The position numbers and the translations under genes are program-made. The notes beneath the pieces are model-generated. The model saw only the letters and a list, made by a program, of their open reading frames with translations, searched no databases and had not been told where the DNA came from. From contig SMSO01000014.1 in the NCBI GenBank assembly GCA_004764695.1, positions 4,618,845 through 4,682,844 on the forward strand: a DNA stretch of 64,000 bases, in the 5' to 3' direction. This document shows, piece after piece, positions 21,384-31,480 of the stretch. This stretch comes from Schizochytrium sp. TIO01. Its lineage: Eukaryota; Sar; Bigyra; Thraustochytrida; Thraustochytriidae. Each line of letters begins with the position of its first letter. The first letter of the stretch is position 1.

Positions 21384-23579
21384 ATGTCCAACTACGTGCG
21401 TATCGGTGGCCTCCAGGTCCACCGTGCTCTCCGCAAGGTCCTCGAGGAGGAGATCGCCCCGGGCACCGGCATCTCTTCCTCCAAGGTCTTCGAGTCTCTC
21501 GAGGCCCTGCTTAAGGAATTCGCTCCCCAGAACGAGGCTTTGCTCCGCAAACGTGATTCCATCCAAGCCCAAATCGACTCTTACTGCCTTGCCCACAAGG
21601 ATAACTTCGATGCCTCCGACTACGCCGCATTCCTCGCCTCTATCGGCTACATCGTGCCTGAGGGATCCTCCTTCAAGGTTTCCACCGAGCGTGTGGACCC
21701 TGAGATCTCCGTGACCCCGGGACCTCAGCTCGTCGTCCCTGTGGATAACGCGCGCTACGCTCTCAACGCCGCAAACGCCCGTTGGGGATCTCTTCTCGAT
21801 GCTTTCTATGGCACTGATGCTGGTCCTCCTGAGACCGACGGCGCCGAGAAGGGCAAGGGCTACAACCCTGTGCGTGGTGCCAAGGTCTTCGAGTACACTC
21901 ACGCATTCCTCGACGAGACCTTCCCGCTCACAAACGGCGCCAAGTTTGGTGACGTGAAGGAGTTCCGCCTCAACGGCCAGAAGCTCGAGCTCGTTCTCAA
22001 GTCCAACAAGACTGCCGCTCTCTCTAAACCCGAAAAGTTTGTAGGATATGCCAAGAGCGCTTCTGGCCTCAGCTCCGTCGTCCTTCGCAACAACAACCTT
22101 CACGTTGTGATCGAAATCGATGCTAACAGCGAGGTCGGCAAGGGCCACGCTGCTGGCGTCAAGGACGTCGTCCTTGAGTCTGCCTTGACGGCCATCTGCG
22201 ATATGGAGGACTCCGTCGCCGCCGTCGACGCCGAGGACAAGGCTCACGTGTACTCCAACTGGTGTGGTCTCATGCGTGGAGATCTCGAAGAGAAGTTCTC
22301 TAAGAACGGTAAGACCCTCACCCGTAAGATGAACCCGGACCGCGTTTACACTAAGCCGGACGGCAGTGAGCTTGTTCTCCCTGGTCGCACTGTGCTTCTT
22401 GTGCGTAACGTTGGTCTTCACCTTACCAACGACTTTGTCCTCTTTGCAGACACCAACCAGCCGGTGCCTGAGAACATTGTTGACTGCTACGTTGCAGCCC
22501 TTGCTGGACTCCACGATATCAAGAAGACCAGCGGGGCCAAGAACTCCCGTGCAGGAAGCGTGAACATCGTGAGACCCAAGCTCCACGGACCTGAGGAGGT
22601 TGCCATGGTCAACTCTATGTTTGATCGCGTTGAGCAGATGCTCGGCATGGCCCCCAACACCCTCAAGATCGGTGTCATGGATGAGGAGAGACGTACCAGT
22701 GCCAACCTCAAGGAGTGCATTCGCGAGGTCAAGGAGCGCTGCATCTTCATCAACACCGGATTCCTCGACCGCACTGGTGATGAGATCCACACCTCTTTCA
22801 GACTCGGACCCATGCTTCCCAAGGGCGACATCAAGCAGGCCGCTTGGAGGTTGTCTTACGAGGACCGCAATGTAGATATTGGCATTGCAACTGGCCTCAT
22901 CGGACACGCTCAGATCGGAAAGGGAATGTGGGCTAAGCCTGACATGATGAAGGAGATGCTCGAGAAGAAGATCACCGAGCCTGAGCAGGGCGCCACCACT
23001 GCATGGGTTCCCAGTCCCACGGCAGGTACCCTTCACGCAATCCACTACCACAAGGTTGATGTCATCGCTGTCCAGAAGAAGATTGCCGCCGGTGGTCCTC
23101 GTGGAACTATGGCAGACCTCCTCACACCGCCCCTTGTGCCGGCTGGAAAGACCCTCAGCAAGGAGGTCGTGCAGCACGAGATGAAGGATATGGTTCAGGT
23201 CATTCTTGGATACGTTTCCAGGTGGATCTTTATGGGTGTGGGTTGCAGCAAGGTTCCTGATATCGACGATGTCGGTCTCATGGAGGACCGCGCCACTCTT
23301 CGCATTTCCAGCCAGCTCCTCGGCAACTGGCTCCACTTTGGTCTCATCACCGAGGAGGAGCTCATCGAGTGTGCCAAGGAGATGGCCAAGGTCGTTGATC
23401 GCCAGAACAAGGGCCAAAACGGATACATTAACATGGCACCTGAGTACAGCGACAACGGATTCCGCTGTGCTATTGAGATGATTCTCAACGCTCGTGAGTG
23501 CCCCAACGGTCTCACTGAAGGTACCCTTGCCAAGTTCCGCCGTGCCGAGAAGGCTCGCCTTGCTGCCAGTAAGCTGTGA
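21384..23579 (+). CDS. glcB: malate synthase G with peroxisomal targeting signal
   Basis: This 731-residue enzyme of the long, bacterial-type malate synthase G family (E. coli GlcB is 723) condenses glyoxylate and acetyl-CoA to malate. The N-terminal domain begins VRIGGLQVHRAL. The barrel includes ICDMEDSVAAVDAEDK, NWCGLMRGDL, GVMDEERRTSANL and the highly conserved GCSKVPDIDDVGLMEDRATL segment carrying the catalytic aspartate. The last three residues are SKL, the canonical PTS1 peroxisome import signal, so the enzyme probably runs the glyoxylate cycle inside peroxisomes. Codons are strongly biased to C/G endings, implying high expression; as a by-product the opposite strand is open for 781 codons. 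The gene is intronless. It pairs functionally with the acetyl-CoA synthetase at 60462-62429. The ATG is preceded by A at -3. Confidence 0.96.
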   Translation: MSNYVRIGGLQVHRALRKVLEEEIAPGTGISSSKVFESLEALLKEFAPQNEALLRKRDSIQAQIDSYCLAHKDNFDASDYAAFLASIGYIVPEGSSFKVSTERVDPEISVTPGPQLVVPVDNARYALNAANARWGSLLDAFYGTDAGPPETDGAEKGKGYNPVRGAKVFEYTHAFLDETFPLTNGAKFGDVKEFRLNGQKLELVLKSNKTAALSKPEKFVGYAKSASGLSSVVLRNNNLHVVIEIDANSEVGKGHAAGVKDVVLESALTAICDMEDSVAAVDAEDKAHVYSNWCGLMRGDLEEKFSKNGKTLTRKMNPDRVYTKPDGSELVLPGRTVLLVRNVGLHLTNDFVLFADTNQPVPENIVDCYVAALAGLHDIKKTSGAKNSRAGSVNIVRPKLHGPEEVAMVNSMFDRVEQMLGMAPNTLKIGVMDEERRTSANLKECIREVKERCIFINTGFLDRTGDEIHTSFRLGPMLPKGDIKQAAWRLSYEDRNVDIGIATGLIGHAQIGKGMWAKPDMMKEMLEKKITEPEQGATTAWVPSPTAGTLHAIHYHKVDVIAVQKKIAAGGPRGTMADLLTPPLVPAGKTLSKEVVQHEMKDMVQVILGYVSRWIFMGVGCSKVPDIDDVGLMEDRATLRISSQLLGNWLHFGLITEEELIECAKEMAKVVDRQNKGQNGYINMAPEYSDNGFRCAIEMILNARECPNGLTEGTLAKFRRAEKARLAASKL

Positions 23580-24340
23580 AACGCGAACCCCCCACCTGCT
23601 TGCCCACCCTAAGTTCCGGGCATATATCTTGCGACTCGTCTCGATGTTGGTTCTCGTATGCTCTTGATTGATTATGATTGGATTTCGAACAACTACATTA
23701 CGCATGCATGTCTGTCTTTGCCCTGGACAATTCGATAGATTGCCAACCAGTTAAAACAATCGATCAAAATGGTGTTTGCCTGCTTTCTGAGAAACACATC
23801 AAATCTACTTTTTCATTTCTACCTTTTTTTGTACAACAAGAATACAATCATATTTTATTACATGGTCCTCCTCTCATCTCCATATTTGTTTTGTTTTACT
23901 ATGAAAGCATTTCTTTAAATTAGCAATCTGATACTTCGTTGCTAATTTTTTACTTTGAGATCGGAAAATCTCATCACCTTTATATAAGATTTTACTTGAC
24001 TTGAGGAGCTGTCATGATCTCCAAAAGGCATTCTTCGAAACAGGTCACATAATGTTGTACAAAAAGGTGAACTACACATTGAAACTCTTGAAAGTCAGGC
24101 AATGATATAATAAAAGCTCAGATACACGCTTACCTGAGTGGATGGATAGAGGGCAGTACTAATACGTATATGATTTTAAGAGATTTTACATTATAAAAAG
24201 GGAGAAAAGCTAATAGGGGGGGGGGTCCTTCAGTAGAAAGTAGCCAGATTGCTCATAAGAGTCCATGTGTACAGCAGTAACAAAGAGGGGGGGAATACCT
24301 AGGAACATGCTCAGTCATCTTGACAATACTATCCCACAAA
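23580..24340. other. convergent intergenic region
   Basis: This is the 3' flank of malate synthase (+) and of the TBC gene (-). It is AT-rich, with a nine-base G run near 24218 and a seven-base G run near 24287. No gene is seen. Confidence 0.6.
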
Positions 24341-25627
24341 TCAGTAAAAAGATGTGGAGGTGAGTTCCTGCAGCTCTGCAGTCCTGAAGTCATGAGCCAT
24401 GTACTGCGCCTGTACAATGATTCGATCCATATCTAGAGCCGGTAAATTTTGAAGGAAGGCCACAATTTCACCATGCTCAAGCTCAACTAGATCGGCTTGA
24501 CAATTCTCCAAGATTGCCAAGCATACAAAAGTGTGAAGCTCAAAGCCGTGCCCATCAGGCGCAGCAAAATAAGAATCCCACAAGCGTAAACAGCAGTTGA
24601 AAGGAAGCTCGCGGCAGAGGAGCCATTGTAACCACGACGAAGCCCAACGCACGCCCTCGATGTCCTCCTCCTCAAAATGCGTAAATAACTCAGGGAGCCG
24701 GGATCGGAAAAGCATAAGAAAACGTCCCAAAGTTGTGCGGCCATTTTGCTCCCCAAAGTATGAGTCAAGGGCCCGCATAAGGTATTGGAAGCACGTCTTA
24801 GCATCAGACTCCTTCCTCATAAGCAGCGCGAAGGGCGCTGCGGCATGGACTAATGCCGCATGATGAATATGCCAGGTTGTAGAGTTAGTCCTTTCCAAAT
24901 AATCAAAGAGAAGATTAAAGATCTTCTTCTGTATCTTTGCAGACCTAAATCTTGGTGTCTTGCGCTCGAACCTATTCATTTCGCTTTGCAGCACACGCAC
25001 AATTTCTACCTCTGTAAGGCCATCATGTTGATTGCCTACCACTGCCGGACCCAAACTCTCCTCAAGAACTACCTCATCACGAAGATCATCTACCACATTA
25101 CCACCCAAATTGCCTTGGATTCCAGCCGCTGCATTGCTCACCGTAATGCTCCCCGCATTCACAGCATGATTGCCTCCAGCAGCAAGATTTCCGGTACCAG
25201 CTCCCGCAGGCCCATTTCCTCCAGGGATAGATCCATTCGCAGAAGTGGAGTTAGCCCCGGCATTGTTATTGTTGCTGTTGCTGCTGCTGCTGCTGCTATT
25301 ATTAACGTTATTATTCACGTTGCCATTGACGTTATTGTTAATATTGTTGTTAGCAACGGGGTTATTGCCATTTTTGGAGTTGTTGCCAGCGCTGGAGGAG
25401 GCTGCGGAGGCTGCGGCGGCTGCAGCCGCTTCTTCCATGGCATCTTCTGAATCAATGGCAGCTGCCGAGGATCCCGTTGTCGCGAGGAGTGCCGGAAGTA
25501 GCACCATCCAGACTTGGGCGCGCACATCGTCAGGTATTCCGTAAAAGGCGATGTCGCGCAGGCGGTCCAGATCCACCGTCATCTCAGGACCCACCAGCTC
25601 CAGGAACTCAGCGCTCTCTGCCGCCAT
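24341..25627 (-). CDS. TBC-domain (Rab-GAP-like) protein with Asn/Ser-rich insert
   Basis: This 428-residue protein starts at the ATG at 25627 (context AAGATGGCG); an upstream in-frame GTG is less likely. The TBC fold is recognisable from IPDDVRAQVWMVLL (31-44, motif A with R and W) and from the C-terminal half: VRWASSWLQWLLCRELPFNC (326-345), CLRLWDSYFAAPDG (346-359) and FLQNLP (391-396). The C-terminal half resembles TBC1D22/Gyp1-like and Bub2-like proteins, which accelerate GTP hydrolysis by Rab-type GTPases. A low-complexity insert of Ala, Asn, Ser and Gly runs (about 55-180) splits the domain. The usual YxQG glutamine finger is absent: by alignment to the APF motif (264-266), the Gln position is A257. 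The protein may therefore be inactive as a GAP. The gene diverges from the RRM gene 757 bp away. Confidence 0.72.
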   Translation of the reverse strand: MAAESAEFLELVGPEMTVDLDRLRDIAFYGIPDDVRAQVWMVLLPALLATTGSSAAAIDSEDAMEEAAAAAAASAASSSAGNNSKNGNNPVANNNINNNVNGNVNNNVNNSSSSSSNSNNNNAGANSTSANGSIPGGNGPAGAGTGNLAAGGNHAVNAGSITVSNAAAGIQGNLGGNVVDDLRDEVVLEESLGPAVVGNQHDGLTEVEIVRVLQSEMNRFERKTPRFRSAKIQKKIFNLLFDYLERTNSTTWHIHHAALVHAAAPFALLMRKESDAKTCFQYLMRALDSYFGEQNGRTTLGRFLMLFRSRLPELFTHFEEEDIEGVRWASSWLQWLLCRELPFNCCLRLWDSYFAAPDGHGFELHTFVCLAILENCQADLVELEHGEIVAFLQNLPALDMDRIIVQAQYMAHDFRTAELQELTSTSFY

Positions 25628-26383
25628 CTTTGCTGAACACCTCCTCGCCACTGCCAAGTCCACACTACCTCCGACAGGGACTCCTCACGGCCGCCCACCT
25701 TGCCAGGAGCCGCCTCAAACGCGCTTTGGATCATCTCTCATGTGTCCTCAAATCATCAAAATGAGTCCTCGTAGCTATAGTACACTTGTGGTACTATACT
25801 TCACTTTGCCGAACCTTTACTTCACTTTACATTCCCCATTACTTCACTTTGTGTACCCCATTTCTCACAGTGCCTCAGAAGTTCATAATGCGGTTTCCTC
25901 TTCTTATACTTCTCCTCCTTCTTCTTCTTAGTTCCCCGTTCTCTAGTACTTGGGTATCTCAATAGAACGCACCAAATCAGAACGCCCCACTTACTCTAAT
26001 AACCATTCCGTGTTCTATTCTGAATGCCTTCGTGTGAACACCTCCTATAATATACTCAGTGTTTCGCACACCTGTTCTGTTTAATGCAAGCAAGCCTCTT
26101 AGTCTGTAGTAACCTAGTGCTAACCAATACTGTATACAGATGCAAAGAAAGAGGGGAAAGGTGACGACCCGTATAAGGGTCGGGCTTGGACTGGGTGGTC
26201 CTTGGTGGTGGCCAGCCAGAACCGAGACTGCCTTGCACTGCTTTGCGTCTTACGCGGAGTCTGTGCTTTGGAAGTGCGGTGTGAACCAGCTTCGGAGTGA
26301 CCTGGGATAGTTTGCAGGCTAAGGAAGTCACTTGGAAAGGTTTGAGGAGAATCGGATCAGGTGATTCTGTACGTGTCGTCAAG
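25628..26383. other. divergent promoter region (TBC gene / RRM gene)
   Basis: This 756-bp intergenic region separates two divergently transcribed genes and must hold both promoters. It contains repeated ACTTCACTTT-like words at 25798-25855 and a TTCTTC run near 25910-25930. No open frame in it is supported. Confidence 0.5.
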
Positions 26384-27334
26384 ATGGCTGGCCAGAAACG
26401 CAAGAGCCTTGTGGAGTCGAGCACGCCCAAGCGTAGCGTGAAGAAGACGCCGAAGAAGTCGAAGGCAGACGCAGATGCCTCCGCAGACGCCGGCGCCGCT
26501 GAGGATGCCAAGCGGGCCGCCACCAAGGCCGACCGGAACTCGCGCATGAAGAAGGCTATGATGGCTCTTGGCCGCCTTGGCGACGATAACGAAAGTGACA
26601 ACAGTGACGTTGAAGACCGCTTCGTTCCCCTTACTGAGGTTGACCGCGATGCTGAAAACGATGAGGAACAGGAGGAAGACGCCTCCGCGGAGTCTGAATC
26701 TGAGTCTGAGCAGGATGAGGACGAAGAGGCCAAGATGACTCCTTCCAAGGCGAAAAAGCAAAAGGTTGAGAGTGCAGAGAACGTCAAGTCCGCTTCGAAG
26801 AAGAACACCGAGGTTGCCAAGAAGCAGGAGACGAAGAAGCCTGCCAAGAAGGTCACTGAGTCCCGTAAAGACACCATCACCTCTAAGGAGGGTGTCATCT
26901 ACCTTGGACATATTCCCAGCGGATTCTTTGAAAAGCAGATGCAAGGATTCTTTAGCCAGTTTGGAGAGGTGCGCCGTTTGAGACTCTCGCGAAGCAAAAA
27001 GACTGGAAGGTCCCGTGGATACGCTTTTGTGCAGTTCGTCAGCAACGAGGTCGCCAAGATCGTGCAGCAAGCAATGGATAACTACCTACTCTGCGACAAG
27101 CTCCTCGTGTGCTCGATCGTGAAGCCTGAGGATGTCCATGAACGCATGTTCGCCAACGCCGACCGCAAATTTAGACGCGTGAACTGGGCCAAGGTGGACG
27201 GCAAGAAACTGAACAAGGAGCGCACCGCGGAGGAACATGCTGAGCGCCTTAGCAAGCTTAAGGCGCGCCACAACAAGCAGCAGAAGAAGCTCAAGGCCAA
27301 GGGCATCGACTACGAGCTCCCCAACTACGCATAA
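26384..27334 (+). CDS. nucleolar RRM protein, NIFK/Nop15-like
   Basis: This 316-residue protein has a single RRM at about 170-248: RNP2 is VIYLGHI (171-177) and RNP1 is RGYAFVQF (211-218). It is followed by a basic tail. The pattern LGHIPSGFFEKQMQGFFSQFG with a C-terminal KFRRVNWAK and many lysines matches the yeast Nop15 / human NIFK family, which functions in the nucleolus in pre-60S ribosome assembly and ITS2 processing. The N-terminal 165 residues are lysine- and acid-rich with Ser-Glu repeats (102-110), suggesting disorder and possible casein kinase 2 phosphorylation. The start is the ATG at 26384 (AAGATGGCT); in-frame upstream codons lack an ATG. The gene is intronless. Confidence 0.9.
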   Translation: MAGQKRKSLVESSTPKRSVKKTPKKSKADADASADAGAAEDAKRAATKADRNSRMKKAMMALGRLGDDNESDNSDVEDRFVPLTEVDRDAENDEEQEEDASAESESESEQDEDEEAKMTPSKAKKQKVESAENVKSASKKNTEVAKKQETKKPAKKVTESRKDTITSKEGVIYLGHIPSGFFEKQMQGFFSQFGEVRRLRLSRSKKTGRSRGYAFVQFVSNEVAKIVQQAMDNYLLCDKLLVCSIVKPEDVHERMFANADRKFRRVNWAKVDGKKLNKERTAEEHAERLSKLKARHNKQQKKLKAKGIDYELPNYA

Positions 27335-28696
27335 AACATCACCGACAACGACGACGACAGTGACGAAAATTTTGAACGCTCGCCTCATCAAGGGGAAGAA
27401 GGAAGAGGAGGAATGAGGAACTAGCACTCACACAATGCACAACCTCTCGCCTTTTTCTTGTACGTCCATACATCTTTTCGCTATTCTTGTCTTTAACACA
27501 CGCGCACACGCACACATACATATACGACACAGACTTTAATGCAGATATACTGATTGAGGGAAGAAGCAGACGTCCTAGCAACAAAGCAAGGGAGCCGGTG
27601 GCCAAGATCGATTGACAAATGTTCTTTTTTCTCTCCACGAGCTCGCCACCACACAGAACATTGACTCTGCCTTTGTTTACTTTGTTTCGCTAAGTAGTTT
27701 GCATCACTCCTGCCTGCTTGTCTCTCACCTGCTTTTCCTTCATTGTTGCTAATGATTTGACTAATTCGATCGCGCAACACAGCATACGCACTCCATCTTT
27801 ACAAACATATCCAAACTAGCTAGCTAAACATTGAATGTTTGATAATTCAATGCATGTGATTCACTTGCTTGCAGAAGAATGTCTCCTTAATTAGAACAGT
27901 TCGTTACCATACAACCTCAACAAAAAGCTAGCTAAAGAATGAATGTTTCAAAAAAGCACGATACTTGCTTTTACTTATCATAGCCGTTGCAATTCTTCTA
28001 CACAATGTACTGTAAAGAAGAAATTAGATGTTCAATTCAAAGTATGACTTGACATCCATGCAGCAGATTTGGCTGGTTTTATTTTCAATTGAATATGTTG
28101 TCTTGTTCACAAAGATGGCTCCAAGTTTGCTATAGCTTGTGTTGGTCTGGAAACTAACATCCAAATATCTTAAAGAGAGTTATACTTGTCAATTCAACCG
28201 AGGAAACAAAATATAAAACAGGATAGTTTTAGCACGAGGTAGATTTATTGCCATACCAATTTCCATATGGCATACATACTCTGCCAATGAGTTCCATAGA
28301 ACTTTGCATTTCTATTTTATTTTGAAATCTCTATCATTGGTAAATCGTATCCTGATCGCCACAAAGGTTTGTGGATTATGCTAGTACTTGATCCCTTCAC
28401 ACTAATCAGAGCAGAGTGGACACTTCCAAGCGCTCTAGTCTAGAATACCTATCATAATATGTCTGTTCATTTTACTTCATATAAGTGAGAGAAACCGAAC
28501 ATTTCAGGGTCATTTGTGACTATGGTGTGTACTCTTCCTCATTTCCCCCAAAGGCTTCTTTCTCTTCCCAGGTCCGCGCCGTGTACATTTGAGGAAACAT
28601 AACAAAACCCAGTGCCTTGCAAAGACGAGGATATAAAGAAAGCATACAACGAGGTACATGTTACATGGCCTCGGATAAGATCCCTTGCTCGTGACG
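27335..28696. other. AT-rich intergenic region
   Basis: This stretch holds the 3' flank of the RRM gene and the 5' flank of the IQ-motif gene. It is AT-rich from about 27780. An imperfect repeated word (AGCTAGCTAAA followed by GAATGTTT) occurs near 27817-27841 and again near 27927-27950. No gene is seen. Confidence 0.5.
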
Positions 28697-31480
28697 ATGG
28701 CGGACCTTGCGCGAGCGGAGCTCGCTTGGTTGCAAGGCATCACTGCGGTCGTAGATGGAAAGACTCCACAAGAACGACTTCGACGCACAGGGTTAAAGCC
28801 ATGGCTCGTACATCTTCATGGGGTTGGTCTAAATGCGCATATTGTGCGCAGTGAGGAGCTTCTTCTCGAGCTAATTCGCATGCCAACCAACCTGCATCGC
28901 CTTCGCCGAAACGGCTACAGCCTCACTGACATCCATGCTTTGCGGGCGAGGTCGCATGAAATTTGTGATTACCTTGGTATCGACCAAAACCGCTTTCGAA
29001 AGATCCTTAGCATCTCTCTGAGGGAAAATTTGGGGCGTTTTGCCCCAGGCTTTTGCAAGTCTGCATTGGTAGACGCAAGACAATCATATATTAAATGGAC
29101 CTTGAAGAAAGACATATATCGTGCAGCTACGCTTGTCCAGGCTCTTGGTCGAGGGTTTCTAGTTCGACGACTCCCACGAATGATTTCATGGCAACGGTGT
29201 ATGATTCGAGGCTCACAAATAATCGAATGGCTCATTTTAGGCGAGGTGTGTGTACGCACCAAAGTATCTCTTCGCGAGCAAACATGGGCGCGGCATGAGG
29301 CGGTTTCAAGCGGTTATCTCTGAGGGGAATCTCTTACTGTGCAGCACTGAGGCCGCAAATCGCAACGAAGCTTTGTCTTCTGCACATATTATAATTTATA
29401 CACATAGAAAAATTAAACGCTGGGAGATCTCTTCGAGAACAGCAGTCTTGCGCAAAAGAAATGATGCTCGTTATCAAGGCTTCACATTAGGACCTTGCGT
29501 TGTAGATGAGGCCGGGCTCGACTCGTGGATTCCTCAAGATGAAAGAGAAAAGCTTACCGCTGAAATGCTTTCAAAACCGAGCAAAGGGGGCATATGGCTT
29601 TATGCTTGCTCTGATAAACCTGAACACGGAGAAGCCATCAACAAGGCAGAGGTTTTTTTCCGTTGTGTGGTTCGCGAAGCAGAGGTTCGGGAAGCTGGAT
29701 TACATAGATATAAAAGTTGGGCTGTAAGAGCAGGAGCATCTAAGAAGTTTGCCAACCAAGATTCCTCAATAGTATATCACAAGATTCGTGGTGTCCTTCC
29801 TCGAGTTCGTACTTTAGAAAAGAGATTGATTGACTGTCGTAAAGAACGTGCCTGGGCACGCAAAGAGCTAGAGAGCCTCGTTCACCGCGACAAAGAATTG
29901 CCCAAAGCGCAAAAGTGCTTTTATATGGTCAGTTTTTCGAGAAGGCGCAAGTTCGGTTCAACGGAGCAACTTGAAAAGGACCAGCAGAGGAGGTTCTTCT
30001 TAATTCATCGTGTCGCGTACGAGGCAAGTCTAAAGGGCAACCTTCGATGGCGTGGAATCGAACACATCGAACTGAAAGAAAGCATTGCAATGGAGCGAGG
30101 GTTGTCATTTCTGCAATGGCGCAGGTATACCACAATCGGAAAAATTGGTTGATGCAGAGAAATTCTTTTCATGCTGCTGTAGCTCGTAAAATCCGCTTCA
30201 GAAAATCACAAACCAGTTTTGAAAACAATCAGGTCAGAGCAAATCAACTGCGTAAATTTTTCTTGCATATGCGCCAGCAACAATGCGCGCGCTGTATCCA
30301 GCGTGCTTATCGAGCACGCTTGCGGTGGCTTCATCGTAACGAGTGGGGATTAAAAACTCTCCAGCGTTTCGGACGTTTTTGTCTCGCAAGAATTGAAGTG
30401 TGGAGGCTAATTCAACTAAAGGCAGATCAAGATGCAAAGGTGAAAAAGTCACTTTCGAAGATGATGAATCGGTCAAAAGCCCGTACCTTTTCACGTTGGC
30501 AAGAGTTCACAGTTAAGCATGCTATATGGAGGCAGCGGTGGGAGAATTTGCGACAAAGGTTTGCTTTGCGAACTCTTATTCGAACTTCTCATCGCCTGTC
30601 TATGACTCGTCAAGCACTAGCGACTAGTTTGCTCGCATCCGGTACATTACATCCTCGGTTAGGCCAGCTTCTCGGTGAATTTATGCAAAGAAAACATCTT
30701 GATTTATTGCTGTGTCATATTGCCAACGATTTCGCGCAAAGGTCCAAATTTGGAATTCCATCTCGAACTATGGAAAGCGATGCCCGCCTTTTCCACCATC
30801 GACGTCGATATCAGGCGATGCCTCAGCGCTGGCAACTCCCCGTGAATGATCCCGACCAAACCCTGAATGACATCCTTCTCCCCTATTACCGCTTTCCTCT
30901 TATAGATGTGAGCAATCGCGGACAATATCTTCTTTGCAACTTCTGGAGGGTAATGGTCGCTCTAAATACCGCCTATTGGGCATTTTCGCAAACCTTGCGA
31001 AACGCCTGCCGTCAGGACCTTCGGCAGCGAGGTGCGGAAATTCTTGTTCAGCTTCGAAAGAGTCAACAGGGAGAAAGTAGACATTTCGAAGACGATACTT
31101 CGGCGAGAGGCTCAATTGTTCGAGCCCATTTAGCTACTGAGCTTTGCGTTGAGTGCTTTGCACTGCTTATTAAGAGTGAGTCACGCTGCCATAGATGCGG
31201 AATGCAGCGCGTTATACTTGAAACTAAAAGGAGAGGAATTAAGGGACACACGCTTCCAAGAAATGGCTCCCGCTTGAAACCACGTGAAAAGCAGATTTAC
31301 AAACTGCACGAAATATTTTTCCATAGAATTTTGCAATCACAGGATCGATTGTTGAAACGTTGGCTGGAAATTTCTCCAGAGCGATTCATGCATGCAACGC
31401 CAAGTACAATATGTGCTCATTTAGATCACGAAGCTGAGTGGTGGGCAGCTGTTCAAACAGCTTCCTATCCTTTAAACTGA
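28697..31480 (+). CDS. IQ-motif protein with C-terminal CxxC pair (three exons)
   Basis: The frame is continuous only if two short introns are removed. Intron 1 is 29246-29324 (GTGTGT...GAG, 79 nt) or alternatively 29264-29324 (GTATCT, 61 nt). Intron 2 is 30125-30201 (GTATAC...CAG, 77 nt). The spliced product is 875 residues (881 with the alternative donor). It is very basic and helical. IQ-like calmodulin-binding segments are AATLVQALGRGFLVRRL (about 142-158) and CARCIQRAYRARLRWLHR (about 478-495). Tryptophan-containing repeats such as FLQWRR and TFSRWQEF recall Sfi1-like helices. Near the end, CVECFALLIKSESRCHRC has two CxxC pairs that could form a zinc ribbon. A centriolar, ciliary or cytoskeletal role is plausible but unproven. 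The acceptor of intron 1 is weak (CTGAG), so assembly indels remain an alternative explanation. Confidence 0.65.

Noticed and set aside
26056-27070. Long minus-strand frames opposite the RRM gene
   Set aside because: Ser- and Leu-rich complements of Lys/Glu-rich coding sequence, with no recognisable domain.
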